Source of the DNA: Paenibacillus terrigena DSM 21567
Lineage (GTDB): Bacteria > Bacillota > Bacilli > Paenibacillales > Paenibacillaceae
Direction of reading: 5' to 3'
NCBI RefSeq assembly: GCF_000374845.1
Contig: NZ_KB895419.1
Location: forward strand, 1-64,000
Length of the DNA: 64,000 nucleotides
In this document: piece after piece, positions 50,481 to 59,044 of the stretch
Layout: each line of letters starts with the position of its first letter
How positions within the stretch are numbered: the stretch's first letter is position 1
Notes under the pieces: model-generated
Told to the model about the DNA's origin: nothing
Seen by the model: the letters and a program-made list of their open reading frames with translations, nothing else
Database searches by the model: none
Made by a program: the position numbers and the translations under genes

Positions 50481-52328
50481 ATGTTATTCAAATTATCGAT
50501 GTCAGGACTGCGCAGCAAGTATAAAGATTATATTGTTCTGCTTGCGGGTCTTGTGATGTCTATATCCATCTTTTATATGTTCCAGACGCTCGCAATGAAT
50601 AAAGCATTTATTGAAGCAAACGCGATGATTGGGCCGATCCAATTCGTCTTCTATGCGGGTTCGGTGCTGCTCTCGATCGTAACGTTCTTCTATATTCTCT
50701 ATGCGAATTCATTCTTACTCTCTCTAAGGCAGAAAGAATTCGGGATGTATATGACCCTCGGGGCTCGAAAGAACAAAATTACACGGCTCATGTTCATGGA
50801 GACAGTTGTCATTGGTCTAATTTCACTCGTCATTGGTATTGCTGTGGGAGTCGGTCTAGCACAAGTTATAGGTTCAATGTTGATGAAAGAACTAGAATTT
50901 AATTCCGACGGATACCATGCACTTTATCTTCCATCCTTGATCGTAACAGCTATTTTCTTCACTGCGCTATTCCTGATCTCAGCGATCATGAATACGATCA
51001 AAATGCTGCGTGTTACCGTATTGCAGCTAGTTCATGCGGATGTCCAGACGGACAAAATTGCGAAGCGTGGGAAGAAGACGGTCTTTGCAGCCATTCTATC
51101 AATCATTCTATTGCTCATCGGTTATGCATCCATGATTTTCATGACTTACCTACAGCAATTAGGTGTTATTATCGCGCTAATTACGATCACATCAGGGACG
51201 TATTTGCTCTTCATGACCTTCCTGCCGCTCATCATTCTTGCGATGAAACGGAATAAGAAACGTATAGAGAAAGGGCTAAATGCATTTACCTATGCGCAGC
51301 TCAACTTCCGCATCAATTCCCTTACGAAAGTATTGGCAACAGTAACCATGCTGATTGCGTTATCTGCAGGATCGATTACCGCGGGAATGTCGTTCAAGAA
51401 TAACATCATGATTATGGTTGACGGCGCTGATTATTATGATGTAACGCTTCATAATCCGACGAAGGCGGAGAAAGAATTGCTCGCCAGCATTCCATTCACC
51501 GAACAGAAGGAATACCGGTATAAAGTGAGTGACAAAGGGATTTATTATCTGAAAGATGATTTGATGAATCACCCACCACGTATCATGATAAGAGCAAGTA
51601 AAGAGGATTTCGGCAAAACGAAGGTTCCAGATGCAGAGCTCCCGACAGGAGCTGAAATTCGTGGTGAGAAGAATGATAAGCATGGTCCTCAGATGCCAAA
51701 TGATTGGTACGAGGCGATGGAGATGATCCAACCGTATTATGTCTATAAAGGTGAAAGAGTTATAATTGCGGATCAGCAAATGTATGATCGTGTTCAGGGG
51801 AAAGAGGGCGTAGCGCTTCTCGGCAAATCGGATCAGTTCGATGCCCATTTGTCTACTTGGAAACAGATCGATGCGATGCAGAAGAGCAAACTCAAGCTTA
51901 CTTCTGATCAATATATCAACACCAAATATAGTAATTATACGAGCTTCAGAGCTTTTTCGGCAGGTACCGTATACATGGGCTTTTTCTTAGGAATTGCGTT
52001 CCTCGCGATGATGGCTAGCTGTCTCATGTTCAAGATACTTACTGGCGCATCGAAAGATATCCATCGTTATGAGATGCTCCGTAAAATTGGGGTTCGTCGT
52101 GAGTTGTTGATGAAATCGATGTACAAAGAGCTATTCTATGTGTTCCTATTCCCGGCAATCATCGGAATTATCCATGTACTCATCGGGATGGAGATGTTCT
52201 CGTTTATCCTTGTGCACCCTTACTTCCGAGTTTGGCTGCCGATTCTGATATTCCTTGTGATCTATGCGGTATACTATTTCATTACCGTACAACTCTATCG
52301 TGGTATAGTTATGCCGCGTAAGAAATAG
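50481..52328 (+). CDS. BceB-type ABC transporter permease
   Basis: A 615-residue membrane protein matching the FtsX-like BceB family, slightly shorter than Bacillus BceB. About ten hydrophobic segments are seen, with a large extracytoplasmic loop between the seventh and eighth (residues about 310-490, from GADYYDVTLHN to the SNYTSFR region), the part that recognises the peptide antibiotic or its lipid complex. The FtsX-type segment LSLRQKEFGMYMTLGARKNKITRLM is near residue 77. It forms one transporter with the ATPase upstream. No function beyond peptide-antibiotic resistance can be claimed. Confidence 0.9.
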   Translation: MLFKLSMSGLRSKYKDYIVLLAGLVMSISIFYMFQTLAMNKAFIEANAMIGPIQFVFYAGSVLLSIVTFFYILYANSFLLSLRQKEFGMYMTLGARKNKITRLMFMETVVIGLISLVIGIAVGVGLAQVIGSMLMKELEFNSDGYHALYLPSLIVTAIFFTALFLISAIMNTIKMLRVTVLQLVHADVQTDKIAKRGKKTVFAAILSIILLLIGYASMIFMTYLQQLGVIIALITITSGTYLLFMTFLPLIILAMKRNKKRIEKGLNAFTYAQLNFRINSLTKVLATVTMLIALSAGSITAGMSFKNNIMIMVDGADYYDVTLHNPTKAEKELLASIPFTEQKEYRYKVSDKGIYYLKDDLMNHPPRIMIRASKEDFGKTKVPDAELPTGAEIRGEKNDKHGPQMPNDWYEAMEMIQPYYVYKGERVIIADQQMYDRVQGKEGVALLGKSDQFDAHLSTWKQIDAMQKSKLKLTSDQYINTKYSNYTSFRAFSAGTVYMGFFLGIAFLAMMASCLMFKILTGASKDIHRYEMLRKIGVRRELLMKSMYKELFYVFLFPAIIGIIHVLIGMEMFSFILVHPYFRVWLPILIFLVIYAVYYFITVQLYRGIVMPRKK

Positions 52329-52343
52329 ATCAAGGATTCCTAC

Positions 52344-52370
52344 AAGAGCGACAAAAGTCGCTCTTTTTTT
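52344..52370 (+). terminator. Terminator after bceB-type gene
   Basis: AAGAGCGAC (52344-52352) pairs with GTCGCTCTT (52357-52365), followed by TTTTT. A perfect 9-bp stem. Confidence 0.88.
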
Positions 52371-52473
52371 ATGTGATTAAAAAGCAACAACTCAGAAGGA
52401 ATAGATGGTATAATATAACAAAATTTTCAACGCTAGGCTGTTGTTCGCATGCGATCGAATGGAGGTGATGTCT

Positions 52474-53250
52474 ATGACAAGTGAATTTGGCAATGTGTCA
52501 GATGATTATGCAAAATATCGGGATGCGCTCCCACAGGTCTTGTTCAATCAGCTCATTGACCAAGGTGTCTGTTTCGCGGGGAACCAGATTATTGAACTGG
52601 GAGCAGGGACGGGCATCATTAGTCGCGATTTAGCTATGTTAGGTGCACACGTCATTGGGATCGAACCATCGCCACAGATGATCGAGCAAGCTGAGAGATC
52701 GGTACTTGGCACCTCAGCAGGCTCGGTACGATACATCTGTGCGGCGGCGGAGTCATTTGAAGTGGATCATCGGGTTCCGATCATGATTGCGGTACGTGCT
52801 TGGCATTGGTTCGACCGAACGAAGACACTTCAGAATATTGACAAACATCTAACGGAAGACGGGATATTGATCATCATCAATTCGATCTTCCGATCGGATT
52901 CGGACATCGCACAGTTAACATTCGGCGTACTGCAGGATCATGGAATAGAGATGAAGCCCGCAGGAAGCCATTCGAGTACATCACTTCGAAGAAATGGATT
53001 TCCCGTGGATTGGTTCGGAGAGTGGGAACAGCATCAATTCCAGGTCGTTGCGGAATGGCAGTATGAATATGCATTACCGTATTCCCATGACGCTTGGTGT
53101 GGCAAAATTCGATCGGTGTCTTGGCTAACGGATATTGAGGAAGATGTACGCATGCTCGTGACGGCGGATTTGATGGGAAGATTGAAGGGACATGCAGCAC
53201 TACTTCATATTTCTCATCAGGCATCCGTGGTTGTATTACGTAAAAGGTGA
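52474..53250 (+). CDS. SAM-dependent methyltransferase
   Basis: A 258-residue class I methyltransferase. Motif I is IIELGAGTGIISRDLAMLGAHV (about residues 37-58), followed by GIEPSPQMIEQAERS, a YICAAAESF segment and the motif IV region MIAVRAWHWFDRTKTLQNI; AWHWF is the typical SmtA/BioC-like QAxHWF pattern. Substrate unknown. ATG 52474 is set by GGAGGTG 6 nt upstream. It stands just upstream of an unrecognised membrane-anchored protein. Confidence 0.85.
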   Translation: MTSEFGNVSDDYAKYRDALPQVLFNQLIDQGVCFAGNQIIELGAGTGIISRDLAMLGAHVIGIEPSPQMIEQAERSVLGTSAGSVRYICAAAESFEVDHRVPIMIAVRAWHWFDRTKTLQNIDKHLTEDGILIIINSIFRSDSDIAQLTFGVLQDHGIEMKPAGSHSSTSLRRNGFPVDWFGEWEQHQFQVVAEWQYEYALPYSHDAWCGKIRSVSWLTDIEEDVRMLVTADLMGRLKGHAALLHISHQASVVVLRKR

Positions 53251-53274
53251 CAGCATGTGTAGGGGGGGGGCAAG

Positions 53275-53883
53275 ATGAAGAAATTTTGGATCATTTTATT
53301 TGTTATTTTCGTAAGCGCCGGGGTATTTATTTATCTCCAGGATGAGTCCACAGCTACACCAGATGAAGCGATCGCTCATAGGATTGGTACAGGTCAGATT
53401 TACGAGGAGATCGATGTGCCGAAAGGGAGACTGATATTCTATAGCCGGGGCTCTTCAATCTATGCTGACTTTGTGAAAGAGTCTTGGAAAGGATGGAAAT
53501 GGGGATATGGCGGAGGACATACGATCCCTGTTTATAAGCAGCAGGCAGGGAAGTACGAGCATGTGGATTTTTCTTCGCAATATTTTCCGAGCATAAGGGG
53601 GATGGGGCTGTATATGCCTTATCCTATGCTATTCGGTGTGATTACGAATCCGGACGTAGCATACATCAGCGTACTTAGTAAACAGACGGGGGATAATTTC
53701 AGAACGGCAATCTTATCGAATGGACGTGATCCTTATCGCATCTGGTTTTTACTGCTGGATGAGGTACAAGGACAAGGCAAACAGTTTGAGATTACGGCTT
53801 TATCAACGAAGAATCAAATCATTGATGTCGTTGAGATGGATGAAGATATCTCGACGTACACCAATACGATCCAGACAGAGTAA
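53275..53883 (+). CDS. Unrecognised membrane-anchored protein
   Basis: A 202-residue protein with one N-terminal hydrophobic segment (residues about 4-22), so the rest is probably outside. No known domain is seen. The body has an aromatic and glycine-rich ESWKGWKWGYGGGHTIPVY region near 65-83 and a beta-rich C-terminus. The ribosome region contains nine consecutive G (53262-53270) just before the ATG. It follows a methyltransferase by 24 nt and precedes a GNAT gene by 24 nt, suggesting one transcript. Confidence 0.65.
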   Translation: MKKFWIILFVIFVSAGVFIYLQDESTATPDEAIAHRIGTGQIYEEIDVPKGRLIFYSRGSSIYADFVKESWKGWKWGYGGGHTIPVYKQQAGKYEHVDFSSQYFPSIRGMGLYMPYPMLFGVITNPDVAYISVLSKQTGDNFRTAILSNGRDPYRIWFLLLDEVQGQGKQFEITALSTKNQIIDVVEMDEDISTYTNTIQTE

Positions 53884-53907
53884 ATCCAATAGAAAGAGGC
53901 GTATGTC

Positions 53908-54444
53908 ATGCAGATTGAAACAGAAAGATTAATCCTACGTGATTTTGTACGTGAAGACTGGGAACAGGTGCATCGGTATGCATCAGATCCAGGTGTGACG
54001 GCCTTCATGATCTGGGGACCGAATTCGATCGATGAGACGAAGGCTTACATGGAACATGTGATTAGCATGCAAGAGCAGCAGGAGCGTACCGGATTTGAGC
54101 TGGCTGTTGTGCTGCGAGACACGAATCAATTGATTGGCGGATGCGGCATTCATATTGAAGGTCGTAATGCAGAGATGGGGTATTGCTTCAATCCAGAATA
54201 TTGGGGTCATGGTTATGCGACAGAAGCAGCGCAAGCGCTCGTAACGTTCGGGTTCAAGGAGAAAGGAGTTCATCGGATCTACGCGACCTGCCGTCCGGGG
54301 AATTCCTCTTCTGCGAATGTGATGCGTCGACTAGGGATGCAGCAAGAAGGGCATTTGCGGGAGCATATGTATCATAAAGGGCAATATCACGACTCCTACC
54401 TGTTCTCGATCTTAGCGACTGAGGCGGAAGAACAACAGCAGTGA
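53908..54444 (+). CDS. GNAT acetyltransferase, RimJ/RimL type
   Basis: A 178-residue acetyltransferase of the RimJ/RimL class: IETERLILRDFVREDWEQVHRY at the start, AEMGYCFNPEYWGHGYATEAAQALVTFGF (acetyl-CoA loop, about residues 89-117), NSSSANVMRRLGMQQEGHLREHM and YLFSIL at the end. It may acetylate a ribosomal protein, drug or amine. AAGAGGCG precedes the ATG. Its neighbours give no target. Confidence 0.86.
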   Translation: MQIETERLILRDFVREDWEQVHRYASDPGVTAFMIWGPNSIDETKAYMEHVISMQEQQERTGFELAVVLRDTNQLIGGCGIHIEGRNAEMGYCFNPEYWGHGYATEAAQALVTFGFKEKGVHRIYATCRPGNSSSANVMRRLGMQQEGHLREHMYHKGQYHDSYLFSILATEAEEQQQ

Positions 54445-54514
54445 AAAGAAACATGCAGACAGGTTAGACCGGCATAGAGTGGATAGAAGGAAAGGTGTTG
54501 GTAAGGATGCGCAG

Positions 54515-54589
54515 ATGCGAGAGATGCAATTAATGATGAAAGAGCAGAATGAACTTTTAAGGGATCTTGTCTACAGAGAACGACCTTGA
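54515..54589 (+). other. Short ORF of 24 codons, uncertain
   Basis: A helical, Met/Glu-rich peptide (MREMQLMMKEQNELLRDLVY in its first 20 residues) with AAGGA 7-8 nt upstream. Upstream of the ATG the same frame is open for another 20 codons. This is more likely a fragment than a real gene; no function can be proposed. Confidence 0.25.
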
Positions 54590-54639
54590 TTTCGATTGCG
54601 AGGGATCCAAAAGCTGGTGCGTGCAGGGAGGGGGAGTTC

Positions 54640-55116
54640 ATGGTAACGATCCGAATGGAGATAGTGATTCATGCACCAGTAGCATTATGTTTTGATATGG
54701 CTCGGGATATGGATCTGCACCCTCGAACGGTCTGGCCTCGTACGAAGGAACGTCTCGTGAAGGGCAAGGTGCGAGGAAAGGTAGAGTATGGTGACCAAGT
54801 TACATTTGAAGCAACGCACTTTGGGATTAGGCAGCGATTGACTTCCTGTGTTGTGGAATATGAGCGACCGCGGTATTTTGTTGATGAAATGGTATCTGGT
54901 GCCTTTCAGTTTATGCGTCATAAGCACGTTTTCTTGGAGCGTGAGGAACTGACGATTATGCGGGATGAACTTAAGTTCGCTGCACCATTCGGTGCTATGG
55001 GTCGGTGGGCTGATCGATACATCCTTAAAAGTTATATGACCAAATTTCTTACATACCGAAATGAACAGTTGAAGCGATTGATTGAGGAAGAATGGCGGAA
55101 GAAGCGAGAGAGATGA
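54640..55116 (+). CDS. SRPBCC-fold ligand-binding protein
   Basis: A 158-residue protein of the SRPBCC (Bet v1-like) superfamily. It opens with VTIRMEIVIHAPVALCFDMARDMDLHP, the typical first strand and helix, then EATHFGIRQRLTSCVVEYERPRYFVDEM and GAFQFMRHKHVFLE. Members bind lipids, steroids or other hydrophobic molecules; some are called cell division inhibitor-like. No ligand is predictable. GGAGGGGGAG precedes the ATG at 54640. It ends 16 nt before the start of a membrane protein gene. Confidence 0.72.
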   Translation: MVTIRMEIVIHAPVALCFDMARDMDLHPRTVWPRTKERLVKGKVRGKVEYGDQVTFEATHFGIRQRLTSCVVEYERPRYFVDEMVSGAFQFMRHKHVFLEREELTIMRDELKFAAPFGAMGRWADRYILKSYMTKFLTYRNEQLKRLIEEEWRKKRER

Positions 55117-55132
55117 GGGTGAAAAGATTGCA

Positions 55133-55669
55133 ATGGAACGAATGACTGCATATATCAAAGAGCATTATGTTGCCAGCGCGATACTGCTCGCACTGGTTTT
55201 TCTCACGGTTATCTTGTTAGGCGCTGTTGACTTATTTACATTTCGGATGACCCCAAAGTCGCATATGTCGGGGAATGGAAACCCAGCACTTATTTTTGTA
55301 TTCATTCTGGTTCCTTTGTATGTGATGTTATTCGGGATAATCACGATGATCTCTGGGGTGATATTCAGAGATAGATTCCGAGATGGCTTAGATAGTATAG
55401 GAATGTTCATTGTCTTAATTGTCTTTAGTGTGATATTCGCGGTTGGAGCGCGTACCTATGCGGATATGATCTTTAATAGCTTAGGAGGATGGCCAGAAGA
55501 TCCTTATTCCGCAATATATGGCTGGGGAGTCGTCAATCAGTATACGAATACGGCTTTTATCAATGTATTTACCTATAGTCTTGGGTTGAAGTTAGCGGTC
55601 ATGCTGGGTTATCTATGGGCTGCGATAATGCATGTTCGTAGGGTGAACAAGAAAAAGCCGAGGCATTAG
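55133..55669 (+). CDS. Unrecognised polytopic membrane protein
   Basis: A 178-residue protein with four hydrophobic segments (residues about 14-34, 52-75, 89-110 and 145-165) and a short basic C-terminal tail, VRRVNKKKPRH. No family motif is recognised. The ATG at 55133 is preceded by GAGGGTG at a long distance (13 nt), so the true start could be a few codons off. It follows the SRPBCC gene directly and is convergent with the small gene at 55700. Confidence 0.6.
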   Translation: MERMTAYIKEHYVASAILLALVFLTVILLGAVDLFTFRMTPKSHMSGNGNPALIFVFILVPLYVMLFGIITMISGVIFRDRFRDGLDSIGMFIVLIVFSVIFAVGARTYADMIFNSLGGWPEDPYSAIYGWGVVNQYTNTAFINVFTYSLGLKLAVMLGYLWAAIMHVRRVNKKKPRH

Positions 55670-55681
55670 TACCTACGGCTT
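55651..55681 (-). terminator. Terminator for the minus-strand small gene
   Basis: On the minus strand AAGCCG (55681-55676) pairs with CGGCTT (55660-55655) and is followed by TTTC. It overlaps the end of the plus-strand membrane protein gene. Confidence 0.55.
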
Positions 55682-55699
55682 AGGGTAGAGGCTACAACG

Positions 55700-55915
55700 C
55701 TATGCGTTGGATTCGTTCTTAATCTCCGCTTGAAGGCCTTGAATGCTGTGTTTCAAGTGGATGTTCTTCTCGCGGACACGCCTAGCGTTCTCCGGAGTCA
55801 TTTCGTCAGCATGCTCGTCTAAGAAGTCCTCTACGACTTGATAATGCTGTACGGAGCTATCCACGGCATCTTGCAAAATTTTCGTGCTCTTGGAATTTTC
55901 GTTGGATGTAGTCAC
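55700..55915 (-). CDS. Small helical protein, unknown
   Basis: A 71-residue, charged, helical protein with no hydrophobic segment. It has DAVDSSVQHYQVVEDFLDE and NARRVREKNIHLKHSIQGLQAEI, which look like a helical hairpin. The start is GTG with AAGGAG 11 nt upstream. It resembles the small cytoplasmic proteins often seen in sporulating Bacillota, without a firm match. It has its own terminator at 55651. Confidence 0.6.
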   Translation of the reverse strand: MTTSNENSKSTKILQDAVDSSVQHYQVVEDFLDEHADEMTPENARRVREKNIHLKHSIQGLQAEIKNESNA

Positions 55916-56033
55916 GGTTGTTAACGCTCCTTGTCATATGTAGAATGCAGAACAGATTCATCCTTAAGATGACAATGATGGAAGGAAATTATACATGGAA
56001 CGAGGGACAACGCCTGGAAAGGAGAGGGATGGA

Positions 56034-56309
56034 ATGAACAAAAGAGTCTTTGTAGAATCACTCATTGTAGGTATTCTGCTGATTCTAGGTTATTACGGAT
56101 GGCAAGTCCTGAATGGGATGCTTCTGACATTGAATTATAAACCCGATGTGATTGATACTTACACAACCGTTGAAACGTTAGATGAGAAAGTATCATTCGG
56201 GACAAGCAATAACTCGAGTTCGGTGTACTGGCTGCTCGGATGTATAGGGCTTAGCGCAATTTATTACGGAATTCGGATCGCCATGATTCGTACGCAAAAG
56301 ATTAGGTAG
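56034..56309 (+). CDS. Unrecognised two-helix membrane protein
   Basis: A 91-residue protein with two membrane segments (about residues 9-29 and 64-82) and a short hydrophilic loop between them. No motif is recognised. ATG 56034 is set by AAAGGAGAGGG 8 nt upstream. It stands upstream of the VanZ-like gene with an 85-nt gap that also contains a TACAAT sequence, so the two may or may not be co-transcribed. Confidence 0.65.
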   Translation: MNKRVFVESLIVGILLILGYYGWQVLNGMLLTLNYKPDVIDTYTTVETLDEKVSFGTSNNSSSVYWLLGCIGLSAIYYGIRIAMIRTQKIR

Positions 56310-56394
56310 CCTACCCAGAAGTGGCTGAAAAATGGATGATTATGGTACAATGGTTGTGGTTGAACTTGCATGGAATAGGAGACACATCATTGAA

Positions 56395-56868
56395 ATGTTT
56401 AAGCAAAGATATTATAGGAATAATGTCGTAACTGCTATCTTACTCGTCGCGTTAATAGGTTATTGCTTGGTGATGTTGAACTTGCTGTTCTTTCGGGCAA
56501 GGCATGCATTGGATATGTATCACTACAATCTCATCCCATTTGCTACGATTGAACAACTTGTGATCCATCGAGACCACTTTAGCACTGAGACATGGGTAAA
56601 AAATCTGTTCGGGAATATCATCTTATTTATTCCGTTAGGGATTTTCATTCCACTATTGAATCAGAAGTTTATGCGGGTCGCAAAATTCGTAATGTTCGTG
56701 GTGGTCCTCATCTTTGTCGTCGAATGTGCACAGATGTTGACTTATGTAGGCCGATTCGATGTCGATGACATCATGTTGAATACGGTGGGTGGATGGATAG
56801 GTCTCGTCTTAACGAGGCGGTTATGTAGGCAAGTAACACAATCAATAGATACAACAAAAGGAGTGTAA
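56395..56868 (+). CDS. VanZ-like membrane protein
   Basis: A 157-residue membrane protein of the VanZ family, with four hydrophobic segments. Landmarks are NLIPFATIEQL, KNLFGNIILFIPLGIFIPLL near residues 68-90, VFVVECAQMLTYVGRFDVDDIMLNTVGGWIG near the third-fourth helix; the ECAQ and DVDDIxxNxxG motifs are the VanZ signature. VanZ proteins are linked to teicoplanin resistance or simply to envelope physiology. ATG 56395 has AGGAG at 13 nt; an earlier ATG at 56332 would sit next to the promoter-like sequence. Confidence 0.8.
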   Translation: MFKQRYYRNNVVTAILLVALIGYCLVMLNLLFFRARHALDMYHYNLIPFATIEQLVIHRDHFSTETWVKNLFGNIILFIPLGIFIPLLNQKFMRVAKFVMFVVVLIFVVECAQMLTYVGRFDVDDIMLNTVGGWIGLVLTRRLCRQVTQSIDTTKGV

Positions 56869-56871
56869 TAT

Positions 56872-57372
56872 ATGGAGAAAATTGCTTTACTTATCGTGGA
56901 TATGCAGCGTCTATTTTTAGAGAATAACATGGAGAAGTTTGGTGTTGCTAGAGCATGCGAATACGTGAATCATGTTGCGGATCAGCTTCGCACGCATGGT
57001 CATTGTGTCGTACATATCCAGGACGTTGAAGATGCAACAGATGATAACGCAGCGCTGCTAGATTTCATCCCCGAAATTCACGTCGATGCGCATGATATTC
57101 ATGTGAAGAAGGTGCACTCGAATGCATTCTGGCAGACAGAGCTGGAGCAAATTCTACGGGCTCAGGGTGTTGGCATGGTTATCGTGGCAGGGTTCGCTGC
57201 GGAGCAATGCGTGTTATTCACCTATAATGGCGCGATTGAACGTGGATTCAAAACAGTTATGCTGCAGAATGGCATTGTGAGTTTGCCAGATATTATTGCG
57301 ATGACAACCCGCGATAGGCACATGATCTCTTATCCGGTAATTGAGTTCATGGTCGGGAGGGACAGTGCATGA
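56872..57372 (+). CDS. Isochorismatase-family hydrolase
   Basis: A 166-residue cysteine hydrolase. The catalytic triad is D10 in LLIVDMQ, a lysine near 79-80 (HVKKVHSNAF) and C113 in FAAEQCVLFTYNGAIERGF, with the conserved nonproline cis-peptide region before the cysteine. Relatives hydrolyse isochorismate, nicotinamide or ureido compounds; the substrate is unknown. AAGGAGTG precedes the ATG. It overlaps the downstream VOC gene by 4 nt (ATGA), so the two are coupled. Confidence 0.87.
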   Translation: MEKIALLIVDMQRLFLENNMEKFGVARACEYVNHVADQLRTHGHCVVHIQDVEDATDDNAALLDFIPEIHVDAHDIHVKKVHSNAFWQTELEQILRAQGVGMVIVAGFAAEQCVLFTYNGAIERGFKTVMLQNGIVSLPDIIAMTTRDRHMISYPVIEFMVGRDSA

Positions 57373-57737
57373 TCTGTCATAGCATGACCCCAATTCTTCG
57401 CATATTTGATGAACAGAAGGCGAAGGAGTTCTATTTGGAATTTTTAGAATTTGGGGTGGAATTTGAGCATCGTTATGAGGATGGGTTTCCGTTATATATG
57501 TCCGTTACGATGTCTGGTATCACAATTCATCTGTCAGAGCATCATGGCGATGCAACGCCAGGTTCGACGATACGAATCGGTGTAACAGGGCTGGAAGATT
57601 ATCATAAGAAGCTGCTGGCGAAGACATACAAATTTGCACGGCCAGGCCTTGAACGCACCCCTTGGGAAAACATCGAGATGTCGGTGGCGGATCCTTTCGG
57701 GAACCGACTCGTATTCTATGAAATGGATGCAGGATAG
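57369..57737 (+). CDS. VOC (bleomycin-resistance-like) protein
   Basis: A 122-residue VOC protein. It starts SMTPILRIFDEQKAKEFYLEFLEF, then has MSGITIHLSEHHGDATPGSTIRIGV and ends NIEMSVADPFGNRLVFYEM. This is the pattern of the glyoxalase superfamily members near bleomycin-binding proteins; the beginning PILRIFDExKAxEFY is diagnostic of that subgroup. It lacks strong proof of metal binding. It is translationally coupled to the isochorismatase gene. Confidence 0.83.
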   Translation: MICHSMTPILRIFDEQKAKEFYLEFLEFGVEFEHRYEDGFPLYMSVTMSGITIHLSEHHGDATPGSTIRIGVTGLEDYHKKLLAKTYKFARPGLERTPWENIEMSVADPFGNRLVFYEMDAG

Positions 57738-57750
57738 GAGCGTAGGATCG

Positions 57751-58329
57751 ATGGAGACGAATCAAGTCTATTTGGATAGTGTGAAGAAGCAGTTCCGCTA
57801 TTATAAAATGCTTGGTGAGAAGGCAATGGAGCAGGTAACACCGGAGCAGTTATTCCTCGCTCCTAATGACGATTCAAATACGATAGCATCGGTCGTGAAG
57901 CATCTGTGGGGCAATATGCGCTCGCGATGGACGGAATTTCTTACGACGGATGGGGAGAAGGAATGGCGGGACCGTGATGCAGAATTCGAAGTTGTTCAGC
58001 AAGATCCGACAGAAGTAATGAAGCAATGGAACGAAGGCTGGGCTTGTCTGTTCGATGCGCTTGAATCGATCGAACCGAATCAATTGATGGACATCATCTA
58101 TATCCGGAACGAAGGGCATACCGTGATGGATGCCATCAATCGCCAGCTTGCGCATTATCCGTACCATGTCGGTCAGATCATCTATGCGGCCAAAGCGCTC
58201 AAGGAAGGCGCATGGAATAGTATCTCTGTTCCGAAGAATCAGTCCAAGCAATACAACCATGCCAAGTTTGCCCAAGATAAAGGCATCCGACATTTTGTGG
58301 ATGGGGAAGTGAAGAGGCTCGAGTCATAG
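57751..58329 (+). CDS. DinB-like protein (DUF1572 type)
   Basis: A 192-residue protein of the DUF1572 branch of the DinB superfamily. Features: METNQVYLDSVKKQFRYYKMLGEKAM at the start, SVVKHLWGNMRSRWTEFLTTDGEKEWRDRD near residues 48-77 (His as metal ligand) and QLAHYPYHVGQIIYAAKAL near 139-157 (two late His). It may be a metal-dependent enzyme or thiol transferase; no role is established. GTAGGA precedes the ATG. It follows the VOC gene by 13 nt and ends convergently with a RidA-type gene. Confidence 0.85.
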   Translation: METNQVYLDSVKKQFRYYKMLGEKAMEQVTPEQLFLAPNDDSNTIASVVKHLWGNMRSRWTEFLTTDGEKEWRDRDAEFEVVQQDPTEVMKQWNEGWACLFDALESIEPNQLMDIIYIRNEGHTVMDAINRQLAHYPYHVGQIIYAAKALKEGAWNSISVPKNQSKQYNHAKFAQDKGIRHFVDGEVKRLES

Positions 58330-58351
58330 GACTCCAGCCTCTTTTGTTGTC

Positions 58352-58807
58352 TTAGATGTTCGAATCAACTTGGAAAATCGAATCGACGATGATCGGCAGG
58401 TTGTCTCTCACGGAGACAGCGCCGAACACGGATCTCGCATGCAGCCCTTCATCACCGAATACGTCGATCATCAGCTCTGAGAACCCATTGAGTACCTTAT
58501 GGTGCTCTTCATAATCAGAGGATGCATTGACGAAGCCTTGGACTTTGACGACACGCTTCACTCGCTCGAGTGATCCGAGCTCGGCCTTGAGTACCGACAG
58601 TACCTCAAGCCCAACTTGCCTTGCAAAGCGATACCCTTCCTCCGTCGAGAAATCGATGCCGAGTTTTCCCTTCGGTTGACCGGATGGTCCTTTGCCGGAT
58701 AGAAATACGAGTCCATTGATATTCACGAGATTCGAGTACTTTGCTGCGGGCTGACTGGCTTCAGGCAGGGTAAATCCTAATGCTGCGAGACGCTGTTCTA
58801 CGGTCAT
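58352..58807 (-). CDS. RidA/YjgF family protein
   Basis: A 151-residue member of the RidA/YjgF/UK114 family. It has KYSNLVNINGLVFLSGKGPSGQPKGKLGIDFS at the N-terminal side, VLKAELGSLERVKRVVKVQGFVNASSDY in the middle and HARSVFGAVSVRDNLPIIVDSIF near the end, with the arginine that in RidA binds the enamine substrate. The first block is longer than in classical RidA, typical of a YjgF subgroup of this length. It removes reactive imine/enamine by-products. It is convergent with the DinB gene. Confidence 0.85.
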   Translation of the reverse strand: MTVEQRLAALGFTLPEASQPAAKYSNLVNINGLVFLSGKGPSGQPKGKLGIDFSTEEGYRFARQVGLEVLSVLKAELGSLERVKRVVKVQGFVNASSDYEEHHKVLNGFSELMIDVFGDEGLHARSVFGAVSVRDNLPIIVDSIFQVDSNI

Positions 58808-58916
58808 AGCGATCCTCCTCTAATATGAAAATATAGATTATGGAAGAACATACCATAAGCCTAAAATGGATTCAATCTTAAATTCAAACAAAATGATCGA
58901 CCATTGAAAATAACTA

Positions 58917-58947
58917 TTGCTCATTACGTTGCGTAATATGATTAAAT
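58917..58947 (+). promoter_or_regulatory. MerR-type promoter (19-bp spacer) of the hydrolase gene
   Basis: TTGCTC (58917-58922) and TTAAAT (58942-58947) are separated by 19 bp. The spacer holds the palindrome ATTACGTTGCGTAAT (58923-58937). A 19-bp spacer with a centred palindrome is typical of promoters activated by MerR proteins. A near-identical promoter stands before the MerR gene (60883-60913). Confidence 0.8.
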
Positions 58948-59044
58948 CATAACTAAAGATGCGATTAATGAGCTGGAAGAAACTTGTTCTTCAGTCAGTT
59001 GCTAATTTCTTAATGGTGTTGATTCTAAGGGGGAACGAGTTATT

